48,678 bases of DNA, from positions 26,394-75,071 of the forward strand of contig NZ_BAAAYN010000056.1 in NCBI RefSeq assembly GCF_039536245.1, written 5' to 3'. This document shows positions 18,122 through 25,315 of this stretch, one piece after another; position 1 is the first letter of the stretch; the number at the start of each line of letters is the position of its first letter. The notes below the pieces were generated by a model. It was not told where the DNA came from. It saw only the letters and a program-made list of their open reading frames with translations, and ran no database searches. A program made the translations under genes and the position numbers. The stretch is from Cryptosporangium minutisporangium (GTDB lineage: Bacteria > Actinomycetota > Actinomycetes > Mycobacteriales > Cryptosporangiaceae).

Positions 18122-18515
18122 CTGGGCCGCGCGCCGAAGCGAGGCGACGAAGGGGTGACCATCGGTGCGCGGTGAGCTGAGGCTTGTGGTGCGATCTGCG
18201 CGTTGCCCCTGCCCTCGCCGGGCCGGCCGCCGAACCCGCTGATCAGCAGGCTTGGGGCCGTAGCCCGGCGAGAAGGGACGTCTGCGAACGGCATCGCGGC
18301 CGCTCGGACCCGATCCCGCTGGTCTGCGGCGGGCGGGAGCCAACTGTCCTGGCGCACCTAGGCCGCGAGGGGCCGGTCCGGCGCGAACGGGAGGTCAGCG
18401 GAATGCCGTCATAGTAGGGATGACTGTCGTCAATTGGACCAGGAATGGTCAGCCGTGCTGCATGGCGCACTCCTCGAAGACGCAGGAATCGTGGACAAAG
18501 ACAAGGCAAAAGGCC

Positions 18516-18626
18516 TCAGTACTTCATGAGCGCAGAGGCGAAAGATGCGCCGCCACCAGCAACAAAAGCGACCGCGGCAAGGGTGATCGCAGTGGCTGCC
18601 GTGGCGATTAGACGTCCGATCCGCAT
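18516..18626 (-). CDS. 36-residue secreted-peptide precursor (predicted)
   Basis: This small gene starts at ATG 18626 behind a perfect AAGGAG (7-base spacing: AGATC and flanks) and encodes 36 residues. It has a charged n-region MRIGRLIA, a hydrophobic core TAITLAAVAFVAGGG and ASFASALMKY at the end. That is a complete type-I signal peptide with AxA-like cleavage sites (after SFA or ASA), leaving only SALMKY or LMKY. An uncleaved membrane micropeptide is the alternative. The frame can be extended upstream to 18743, but that stretch lacks a ribosome site. It is divergent from the LuxR-type ATPase at 18986 and is a candidate signalling peptide for it. Function is inference. Confidence 0.6.
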   Translation of the reverse strand: MRIGRLIATAATAITLAAVAFVAGGGASFASALMKY

Positions 18627-18905
18627 GATCTCTCCTTGATGGGGAACCGAAATGAATTCGGGTGCCCTAGGGGTTTCGCAAGACTTCGACGCGTCGGGTT
18701 CTCGAGCAATTCCGAGGACGGGAGTAACCATTCCACGACTCATCGCAATGGCAACCCTCTTAAGGTAAAAGAAAGGTTGCGCTTAAGGCGGTTCCGGGGC
18801 GCACCGCGTCTCGCAGCGGCGCCCGTCGAGCCGTAGTGAGCCAATTAAGCAATGCATTTCCGACAGGCCCGTTCCGCGAGCTCCGTACGGAATGAGGTGA
18901 AGTTG

Positions 18906-18985
18906 AACCGAACGACATCGGTTGTTCACGCACTACGGCGCGTGAGTCACTTGTTCACTCTCCGTCCAACTTGTATCCTGACTTC
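18906..18985 (+). promoter_or_regulatory. Leaderless promoter and operator of the LuxR ATPase gene
   Basis: TTGTTC (18951-18956) and TATCCT (18974-18979) are 17 bp apart, and the GTG start codon at 18986 lies six bases after the -10, the geometry of a leaderless transcript. Just upstream are a perfect dyad AACCGA-N6-TCGGTT (18906-18923), a dyad TCACGC/GCGTGA, and a direct repeat TTGTTCAC at 18922 and 18951, the second overlapping the -35. Two CTTAAG sites (18759, 18782) lie nearer the peptide gene. Confidence 0.6.
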
Positions 18986-21835
18986 GTGACGATTTCTCCG
19001 GTTCCCGGCTCGCTGATCGGGCGTGACCTGGAGATCGCGAAGTTCGACCGATGGATCACCGGCTGCCTTCGAGGCGACGGCCGGGCGGTTCTCATCGACG
19101 GCGAAGCCGGTATCGGCAAATCCACCCTGATGCGAACGGTCTGCCTTCAAGCCGCCGAGGCCGGGTTCACCATCTACCGTGGTGCCGGCGACGAACTGGG
19201 GCAGGCACTGCCCCTGCTGCCATTCCTCGACGCGCTCGAGGTCCGCGAGTCCACAGCCGACCCACGTCGGCGCGCGGTGCTCCAGCTGTTGCGCGGCGAA
19301 TTCTCCGCCGGCGCCGCGGTCGATGCGGCCACCGCTGCCTCCGAGCACCTGTTCGCGTTGATCGAGCAGCTATGCGAGCAGTCACCGACGATGGTCGTGA
19401 TCGACGATCTGCAGTGGTCCGATCCGACCACTGTCGCGCTCTGGGGTCGGCTCGCCCGGGCGGCCCGGCAGCTGCCCCTCCCGCTGCCACTGTTCCTGCT
19501 CGGCCTCGCCCGGCCGACTCCGCAGGGCGACAGCCTGCGAGCGCTGCGGCGAGCGATCGACCCCGGGGAGCTTGTCCGACTCGGACCATTGGACGCACCC
19601 GACGTCGCCACGCTGCTCACGAGCCTGACCGGGGCTCGGCCGGGTACAGGGCTTACCCGGCTGGCAAGCGGGGCGGCCGGCAATCCGCTTTACCTGACCG
19701 AGCTCGTCGGCGCGCTGAGCCGCGGTTCGTTCCTCGCCGAAACAGAGCCCGGCACCGTCGACGTCGTATCTGGTGCGCCGCCGCGGACACTGTCGGCCGC
19801 GATCGCCGACCGTCTCGGCTTCCTGCCGGAGCAGGCGCGCGGCATCCTGCGTACTGCAGCGCTACTCGGGGTTCGATTCGCCGTCGACGACCTCGCGCTG
19901 GTCCTCAAGCAGAGCGTCACCGACCTGCTGCCCTCGCTGCAGGAGGCCATCGCCGCCGGCGTCCTCGCCGATACGCCGGAAGGCCTGGGCTTCCGGCATC
20001 CGCTGATCCGGACGGCCCTCTACGAGGAGCTCCCCGCGTCGGTCCGCTCCGCGTTGCACCGGGACGCCGGCCGCGCGCTCGCCGCGGCACACGCGCCCGT
20101 CGAACGCGTCGCACGGCAGCTTCTCTCGGCCGACGATCCGTCGGGACTGCGCCTCGGCCCCCTTGAGCCCTGGGTGGAGGACTGGTTGGCGGAAGCCGGA
20201 CCAGCGCTGGTAGCGCAGGCGCCGCAGGCGGCGGTCGACCTGCTCCGCCGCGCCACCACCGGTTGGTCGGTGCGGCCTGCCAGCGAGGTGCTCTCGACGA
20301 TGCTGGCCGACGCACTCTTCCGCGTCGGCAACATTCCCGATGCGATCGAGGTGGCCACAGCCGCGCTCGACCGGGTCACCGACCCGGACCTACTCGTCGA
20401 GCTGAACTGGATCCACAGCCAGGCACAGACGCAGGTCGGTGAGAGCTCGGTCGCCCTGGAAGCCCTGCACAAGGCGCTGGCCAACCCAACGCTCAGTGCG
20501 CGTCACCGGGCGCGACTGCTGATTTCGGTCGGACGCGCGCACCGAATGGTCGGCCAGGTCGAGTTGGCGGAGAAGGCTGGTGAGGAAGCCCGGGCGTTCG
20601 CCCTCGAGTCCAACGATCGGTGGGCGCTGGCGTGGGCGCTGCACATCCTCTGCATCGCGACCGTGACCCGAGGCGCCGGTGCGGAAAGTATTCCGCTGTT
20701 CGACCAAGCCGTCGCGGCTACCGCCGACGAGCTCTCACTAACCGATCTCCGCCTCCTGGTCCAGCTCAACCGCGCGGTCGCGCTCGGCGACTTGGACCGC
20801 TATCCGGAAGCACTGGAGGCTGCCCGGGACGTCCGCGACGCGGCGGCCCGCGCTGGCAGTGCGATCCGGCTAGCCCAGGCTTACACGTCGCTCTGCGAGC
20901 TGTATTTCGAGAACGGTCAATGGGATGACCTGCTTGCCGACCTTGATGCAGTACCGGACGACGCGCGGGACCAAGCCTCCGCCTGCCAGCACCGGGGCAT
21001 CGCGGCAACCGTCCTCCTGCACCGGGGCGAGACCGAAGCCGGCCTCCGCAACCTTGAGTTGTCCGAGGCGCACGCGGTGCGAGTCGGGCTGCGGGTCATT
21101 GCGGCGCTCGCGCTCGCACGTGCGCTCCGATTCGAGCAGGAGGGCCGGCCGGAGGAAGCGCTCGCCAGTCTGCTCGCCTACCTGACCGGCGACGTCGAGG
21201 AACTCGATGAGATGGAAGAGCTCCTTCCGGACGCCATGCGGCTCGCGCTGGAGTGCAACGATCTGAACGGCGCGGCGCACGTGCTCCGGTTGGCGGACGA
21301 AGCCGCCGCCCGCGCCGAGATCCCGCACCGGGTAGGCACTGCTGCGTATTGCCGGGGACTGCGAGACGGGAGCCCCCAGTTGCTGCTCCAAGCGGCCGAG
21401 CACTATCTAGTCGCCGGTCGTCCGCTCCGCCGGGCCGCCGCGCTAGAAGCCGCCGCTGCCCGATTCGCCGAGGCCGGCGAGCGCACCGAAGCGCGGTCCG
21501 CGTTCAGTCGCGCGTTGGATGGCTATCACGCGCTCGAGGCCAGCTGGGACGCCGCCCGGCTGCAGAACCGGTTCCGGGAGTACGGCATCCGGCGGGCTCC
21601 GCGAGTCAAGCACCGGCAAGCCCGGTCCGGCTGGGACAGCCTTACCCCGACCGAATCGAAGGTCGCCGAGTTGGTCACGCAAGGGATGTCGAACCCGCAG
21701 ATCGCTGCCCAGCTGTTCTTGTCGCCGCGGACCGTCAGCACGCACGTCTCGCACATCCTCAGCAAGCTCGACCTGCGCTCCCGGATCGACCTGGCCCGCG
21801 AGGCCGCGCGCCGGGCGGAACCTCCCGGCGCCTGA
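18986..21835 (+). CDS. Large ATP-binding LuxR-family (LAL) regulator
   Basis: This 949-residue transcriptional regulator of the LAL/MalT-like type has an N-terminal AAA/STAND ATPase with Walker A GEAGIGKST (residues 39-47) and Walker B TMVVIDDLQWSD. A long helical repeat region in the middle resembles TPRs and is the usual inducer-binding part. The C-terminal LuxR helix-turn-helix is LTPTESKVAELVTQGMSNPQ then FLSPRTVSTHVSHILSKL. The start is GTG 18986, fitting the leaderless promoter; an upstream in-frame TTG (18971) overlaps the -10 and is unlikely. It is divergent from a 36-residue secreted-peptide gene. Such proteins activate genes on binding a small ligand; the ligand is unknown. Confidence 0.93.
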   Translation: MTISPVPGSLIGRDLEIAKFDRWITGCLRGDGRAVLIDGEAGIGKSTLMRTVCLQAAEAGFTIYRGAGDELGQALPLLPFLDALEVRESTADPRRRAVLQLLRGEFSAGAAVDAATAASEHLFALIEQLCEQSPTMVVIDDLQWSDPTTVALWGRLARAARQLPLPLPLFLLGLARPTPQGDSLRALRRAIDPGELVRLGPLDAPDVATLLTSLTGARPGTGLTRLASGAAGNPLYLTELVGALSRGSFLAETEPGTVDVVSGAPPRTLSAAIADRLGFLPEQARGILRTAALLGVRFAVDDLALVLKQSVTDLLPSLQEAIAAGVLADTPEGLGFRHPLIRTALYEELPASVRSALHRDAGRALAAAHAPVERVARQLLSADDPSGLRLGPLEPWVEDWLAEAGPALVAQAPQAAVDLLRRATTGWSVRPASEVLSTMLADALFRVGNIPDAIEVATAALDRVTDPDLLVELNWIHSQAQTQVGESSVALEALHKALANPTLSARHRARLLISVGRAHRMVGQVELAEKAGEEARAFALESNDRWALAWALHILCIATVTRGAGAESIPLFDQAVAATADELSLTDLRLLVQLNRAVALGDLDRYPEALEAARDVRDAAARAGSAIRLAQAYTSLCELYFENGQWDDLLADLDAVPDDARDQASACQHRGIAATVLLHRGETEAGLRNLELSEAHAVRVGLRVIAALALARALRFEQEGRPEEALASLLAYLTGDVEELDEMEELLPDAMRLALECNDLNGAAHVLRLADEAAARAEIPHRVGTAAYCRGLRDGSPQLLLQAAEHYLVAGRPLRRAAALEAAAARFAEAGERTEARSAFSRALDGYHALEASWDAARLQNRFREYGIRRAPRVKHRQARSGWDSLTPTESKVAELVTQGMSNPQIAAQLFLSPRTVSTHVSHILSKLDLRSRIDLAREAARRAEPPGA

Positions 21836-21913
21836 CCGGGAGTGTGTGCGATTCGGCAGGTCATCGGCGGCCCGAGTGCACGCGGTTCCGCCGAAGGCAT
21901 GCCCCAGCAGAGT

Positions 21914-21949
21914 GACGCGCCGCCGGAGCTGGAGCTCGGGCGGCGCGTC
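21914..21949. terminator. Bidirectional hairpin terminator
   Basis: An 11-bp perfect stem GACGCGCCGCC/GGCGGCGCGTC with an inner GAGCT/AGCTC stem lies between two convergent genes. Confidence 0.75.
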
Positions 21950-22020
21950 GCGTTGTCCCGGGTAGGACCCGGTCCAGCCGGGGGGCCGCCTCCTCGGCGG
22001 GCGCCCAGCTGAACCGCCCC

Positions 22021-23940
22021 CTACGTCCCCTCGGGTGTCGGGTATCCGTGCCGCGGTGTGAACGTGCTCGGCGGCGTGACCCGCGCACGTCCGATCACCC
22101 CTTCCCGGCTGGCGGACTCGCCCCTCGGTCCGGCAGCGGCGTCCGAACCGGACGGCCCCCCGGGAATGACCGGGAGGGAGCCGGTGTCGGTCGGACCGAT
22201 CGGCCCGTCCGGGTACACGAGGCCGCCCGGATACGGAGGCCCGGCCGGCGCGGGGTCTGCCAGGGCGGGGCCGGCACTGGCAGGACCGGCCGCGCCGGCC
22301 GGAGTGGGAGCGGGCTCCCCGCCGGTGGCGGGGAGCCCGGTGGGGGCGGGACCGAGTGGTAATGCGACGCCGAACTGCGTGACGCCGTGCTCCGCGGAGC
22401 CGTGTTGCATGCCGTCGCCCGCCTGGCCGCTCTGCATCCCGTCGCCGACCGCACCGCTCGGCGTCCCGTCGTCCGCGTGGAGACGGGGCACTTCGCCGGT
22501 AGAGAAGCGGGGCAGGTCTCCGGTCGAGAACCGAGGGATGTCTCCCGTCGAGTACGGAGTCGGCAGGTCCGTGCGGGAGATCCCGTGATGCCGTCCCCGC
22601 GGGCCGCGGGCGGCAGCACCGTCGAACGGCGTGGTGTACGAACCGGGCCCGCCGAACGGCGAGGAATCCCCGAGCGGCACCGGACCACCGAGCGGACCCG
22701 GACCCGACACCGGGCCCACGGCTCCGAGGGCCAGGGGACCCAGCGGATCCACCGCGGCGTACCGGCCGTTCGGCAGCTCGCTGCCCGTGAGGCCGTCCGC
22801 GCCGGTGGGGGCGCCGGTGCCGGAGCGGACGTCGCCGATAGCGCCGACGGGGCCGCTGACAGGGGCGGGGCCGGCGACCGGGACCGGGCCGTTGCGGCCG
22901 TTCCGGCCGAAAGCCCCTGCCGGATCCCGGGGCGTCGAGTCCAGGCCGTTCCGGCCGAAAACCCCTGCCGGATCCCGGGGCGTCGAGTCCAGGCCGTTCC
23001 GGCCGGGCGCCCAGGAGGGATCGCCGGGTGCACCGGACGGGTCGTGGGGCGGGTACGGGCTGTTCGGGCCCGTCGCCGCACCGGGCTGCGGCGACGGGCG
23101 GTCGTAGCCGACGGCCGGCAGCTGGCCACCGGGGTAACCCAGCTGGTCGGAGCCGGCCAGCGACGGGTGCGGCGCGGGCATCATCGGCAGCCGGGGTGCG
23201 GGCCACGTCGGACCGGGACGCAGCTGCGGCGGGTGCGGGCCGGGCAGGCCCCGATCGGCACCGGCCACCGGCCGCGTCCCCAACGCGGGGTGGGAGCCCG
23301 CCGGCGCCGAGCCGCCGAGCGCGCGCGACGCGTCGCCTCCGTCCGCCTGGTCGTCGCGGAGCCGATCGCTACGCAACTTCTGGCTCGCGACCTCCAGCGC
23401 GGCGATCGTGGCCTCTTTCCGCCGTCGTCGTTGCCCGATCCGTGCCCATCCCGGCGCGAGGTACCACCAGGTGAGGAACCAGAGCAGCGATCCGGCGGTG
23501 ATCCAGAGCGCGTACGTGGTGCCCATCACGACGTCGAGAATCAGCAGCAGCGAGCCGTTGAAGGCGAGCATCAGCAGCGTGACGCCCCAGAGCGCGAACT
23601 TGCTGGAGGCCCGGACCAGCTGGGCTTCGAGCCGGCGACGGAACACCAGCCGGTGGAACGGTGCAGGGGCGATCAGCAGGCAGGTGGCGCCGGCGACCAG
23701 CACCAGGCTCACCACGTACACGCTGCGCTGGAAGCGCGTCGTGTCCGCGAAGCGACTGGTGAACGCGAGCGTGAGCAGGAACACGAGGAGTAGCTGCGTA
23801 CCGATCTGCGCCGCCCGGACCTCGTGGAGGATCTCCAGGTAGTTCCGGTTCCAGCGTTGCGTCGGCGTCTCCCGCGTCCGCGGGTCACGCGGCTCCGACC
23901 GGCCGGAGACCGCACTCGCTGCGGTCAATTCCCTTGCCAT
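22021..23940 (-). CDS. DUF6328 membrane protein with long low-complexity tail
   Basis: The first 165 or so residues form a DUF6328 domain: ETPTQRWNRNYLEILHEVRA, then four hydrophobic segments (TQLLLVFLLTLAFT, VYVVSLVLVAGATCLL, FALWGVTLLMLAFNGSLLLI, LWITAGSLLWFLTWWYLA). The family is normally only about that long and its role is unknown. Here it is followed by some 450 residues rich in Pro, Gly, Ser and Asp with several internal repeats (RNGLDSTPRDPAGVFG twice; STGDIPRF-type heptads; GAVGDGMQSGQAGDG). The tail would lie in the cytosol if the helix number is four. ATG 23940 has GGAAGG upstream and shares its leader with the gene at 26866. It is the last gene of a minus-strand cluster. Confidence 0.8.
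   Translation of the reverse strand: MARELTAASAVSGRSEPRDPRTRETPTQRWNRNYLEILHEVRAAQIGTQLLLVFLLTLAFTSRFADTTRFQRSVYVVSLVLVAGATCLLIAPAPFHRLVFRRRLEAQLVRASSKFALWGVTLLMLAFNGSLLLILDVVMGTTYALWITAGSLLWFLTWWYLAPGWARIGQRRRRKEATIAALEVASQKLRSDRLRDDQADGGDASRALGGSAPAGSHPALGTRPVAGADRGLPGPHPPQLRPGPTWPAPRLPMMPAPHPSLAGSDQLGYPGGQLPAVGYDRPSPQPGAATGPNSPYPPHDPSGAPGDPSWAPGRNGLDSTPRDPAGVFGRNGLDSTPRDPAGAFGRNGRNGPVPVAGPAPVSGPVGAIGDVRSGTGAPTGADGLTGSELPNGRYAAVDPLGPLALGAVGPVSGPGPLGGPVPLGDSSPFGGPGSYTTPFDGAAARGPRGRHHGISRTDLPTPYSTGDIPRFSTGDLPRFSTGEVPRLHADDGTPSGAVGDGMQSGQAGDGMQHGSAEHGVTQFGVALPLGPAPTGLPATGGEPAPTPAGAAGPASAGPALADPAPAGPPYPGGLVYPDGPIGPTDTGSLPVIPGGPSGSDAAAGPRGESASREGVIGRARVTPPSTFTPRHGYPTPEGT
22897..23004 (-). repeat. 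48-bp tandem repeat in the DUF6328 tail
   Basis: Two units of 48 bp (22897-22944, 22945-22992) differing at one base, and 12 bases of a third, code for a 16-residue repeat starting RNGLDSTPRDPAG. The frame is kept. Confidence 0.9.
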
Positions 23941-24045
23941 CAGAACACCCACCTTCCGGCGTGGACGGTGCCCGAAGGCGGGTTCCGTCGCTGGTTAAAG
24001 ACTTGTCCACGTGGCGTCAGAAGACATCGGTCGACTGACGTAGAC
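23941..24045 (-). promoter_or_regulatory. Conserved structured 5' leader (copy A) of DUF6328 gene
   Basis: The leader shares three blocks, in order and nearly equal spacing, with the leader of the gene at 26866-27426: an identical 24-base block at 24022-24045 (reads GTCTACGTC..GATGTCT on the minus strand), CAGCGACGGAACC (23981-23993) and the ribosome site GGAAGGTG (23950-23957). Between the first two blocks, GAC/GTC can pair here and TACGC/GCGTA in the other copy. GACGG/CCGTC pairs in both. This fits a cis-regulatory RNA or a shared promoter plus leader; I cannot match it to a known riboswitch. Confidence 0.6.
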
Positions 24046-24220
24046 CGGAAGACCGGTACGGCGGGGACACGACGTACGCGACCGGCTGCTGCGCGAGCCG
24101 ACCGTCCGCAGAGGACCGTGGCGTACCGCAGACCGGACAGAGCGGCTCCGTCCACGTCGATCCCCAGGACTCCGCGGTCGACGGCGGGCAGCTCGGCAGA
24201 TGTGACATCCAGTGACGCAT
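24017..24220 (-). CDS. Possible 67-residue small protein ending in the leader block
   Basis: ATG 24220 has GGAAGG nine bases upstream. The product has Cys in LPSCPPST and a CxxC in EPLCPVCGTP, and ends in GLRQSTDVF, encoded by the conserved 24-base block of the leader. The same block in the other leader also reads RLRQSTDV in an open frame. It might be a regulatory upstream ORF or a small zinc protein, or chance. The cross-copy identity is at DNA level and includes silent positions, so RNA or DNA function is more likely to explain the block. Confidence 0.35.
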   Translation of the reverse strand: MRHWMSHLPSCPPSTAESWGSTWTEPLCPVCGTPRSSADGRLAQQPVAYVVSPPYRSSGLRQSTDVF

Positions 24221-24278
24221 GGCGATGCGCCTTCCCGGTAGAGAGGTGGGCGTGGTGACGGGGAGCTCGGGCCGGAGC

Positions 24279-25253
24279 TCACACCGCTGCTTCGAGCCGA
24301 TGACGGGCGAACCGTGGATCGGCGGTGATCGGGGTCGCGCCGGACGGCACCGGCGCGTCGATCGGGCGGTACACCGGCCGCGGACCGGCTTTCCGACGCG
24401 GCAGGTAACGGTGGTAGATCTCCAGCCGGGCGGAGGCGGTCGGCGGAACCATGCCCGCGCGGCCGAACGAGTGCAGGATCGCCTGGTGCAGGACGCGGGC
24501 GGCGTCCTGCCTCGAGACCCCACCCTCGGGCCCCAGGCAGCGCGCGATCATCGGCAGGGCGTTGTACCGGTTCTGATCGGCGAGTTCCCGGCACGCCATC
24601 TCGAACGCGACGTAGAAGCCGGAGAACGCCACCGGGTACGCGAGCGTCTCGGTGAAGTGCAGTCGGTGCCGCGACAGCGCGGGCACCGCGTACCAGCGCA
24701 GGCCCAGCTCGGCGAACCAGGCGTACCCCGGATGCTCGAGGTTCACCTCCAGCACTCGCTCCGGCGAGAGCTCGTAGGCGATCACCGGCCCGTCGTGCAC
24801 GCGCAACAGCAGCGGTAGGACGTCGAACGGGCCCGGCAGCAGTCGGCCACCGTCGACCGGCCGCCCGCCCGGCCACCCGGCCCGCAAGGCCAGCGTGGTG
24901 AGCTCCAGGTGGCGTGGATCGCCGAGGATCGTGCCGTCGGCCTGCCGGTAGCCGGCGTAGCCGACCAGCTGGTCGTTGAGGATCTCGACGCCCGGATCCA
25001 GCACGGTGGCGACCGACCGGATCCGTCCGTCCCGGGTGGCGACCCGGAGGTGCTCGGCCAGCCCGGAGGCCACCGCGTCCGGATCGGTCACCCCCCGCAG
25101 GTCCCGCACTTGCAGGCCACGCCAGCGCAGGCGTCCGATGCCTCGGTCGGCGTTCGCCCAGGCGACCCGCGCCGCCCAAGCCAGTTGCTCGGTGGTGGGA
25201 ATGGTCGGGCCGGCCGGGTTTCTCCGGTCCGCCGCGACGACCTCGATCCTCAC
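24279..25253 (-). CDS. NOS oxygenase-like protein lacking the heme cysteine
   Basis: This 324-residue protein is clearly homologous to bacterial nitric oxide synthase oxygenase: TTEQLAWAARVAWANADRG.., HLRVATRDGRIR, LVGYAGYR, GDPRHLELT, FDVLPLLL, FAELGLRWYAVPALS, NRYNALPMIA and LHSFGRAG all align with the family. In real NOS the proximal heme ligand is Cys in W-R-N-x-x-R-C-I-G-R; here this is W-A-N-A-D-R-G-I-G-R, Gly38 (GGC at 25140-25142). The substrate glutamate seems kept (GFYVAFEM, Glu218), but the GG-L-T-Y-x-A-A-P-F-N-G-W segment is changed and the C-terminal pterin/heme part is much shortened. It cannot be a normal heme-thiolate NOS. GTG start with GGAGG seven bases upstream. It lies between the decarboxylase and DUF6328 genes. 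Confidence 0.85.
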   Translation of the reverse strand: MRIEVVAADRRNPAGPTIPTTEQLAWAARVAWANADRGIGRLRWRGLQVRDLRGVTDPDAVASGLAEHLRVATRDGRIRSVATVLDPGVEILNDQLVGYAGYRQADGTILGDPRHLELTTLALRAGWPGGRPVDGGRLLPGPFDVLPLLLRVHDGPVIAYELSPERVLEVNLEHPGYAWFAELGLRWYAVPALSRHRLHFTETLAYPVAFSGFYVAFEMACRELADQNRYNALPMIARCLGPEGGVSRQDAARVLHQAILHSFGRAGMVPPTASARLEIYHRYLPRRKAGPRPVYRPIDAPVPSGATPITADPRFARHRLEAAV

Positions 25254-25315
25254 TTCGGCACCTCCGTTAGGGGACCTTCCGGCAGGGCTCGTGCACTAGA
25301 GGGGTGGGTGGGGTG

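Larger units (their letters stand above)
17236..18515. other. Lower-GC, hairpin-rich stretch without a convincing gene
   Basis: About 1.3 kb with no reading frame that shows family similarity or normal high-GC third-position bias. 17540-17650 is strongly AT-rich for this genome (for example TTTTTTCG, AATTGAATTCAAT). Two strong inverted repeats follow (17984-18047 and 18068-18121). It may be a degraded mobile element, a region encoding a structured RNA, or acquired DNA. A reading frame at 17295-17495 (MDHSSPIML..) has a plausible ribosome site but no recognisable product. Confidence 0.6.

Noticed and set aside
17662-18180. 172-codon plus-strand ORF
   Set aside because: Runs through two inverted repeats; composition Arg/Pro-rich, no family likeness.
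17756-18343. 195-codon minus-strand ORF, considered as a transposase remnant
   Set aside because: No DDE/DEDD motif or terminal inverted repeats that I can see.
22048-23793. Several long plus-strand ORFs opposite the DUF6328 tail
   Set aside because: Shadows of the low-complexity coding sequence; no homology-like content.
23980-24060. Guanidine-I (ykkC) riboswitch on the plus strand because of GGTTCCG
   Set aside because: Lacks the other conserved ykkC segments and lies antisense to the genes it should control.
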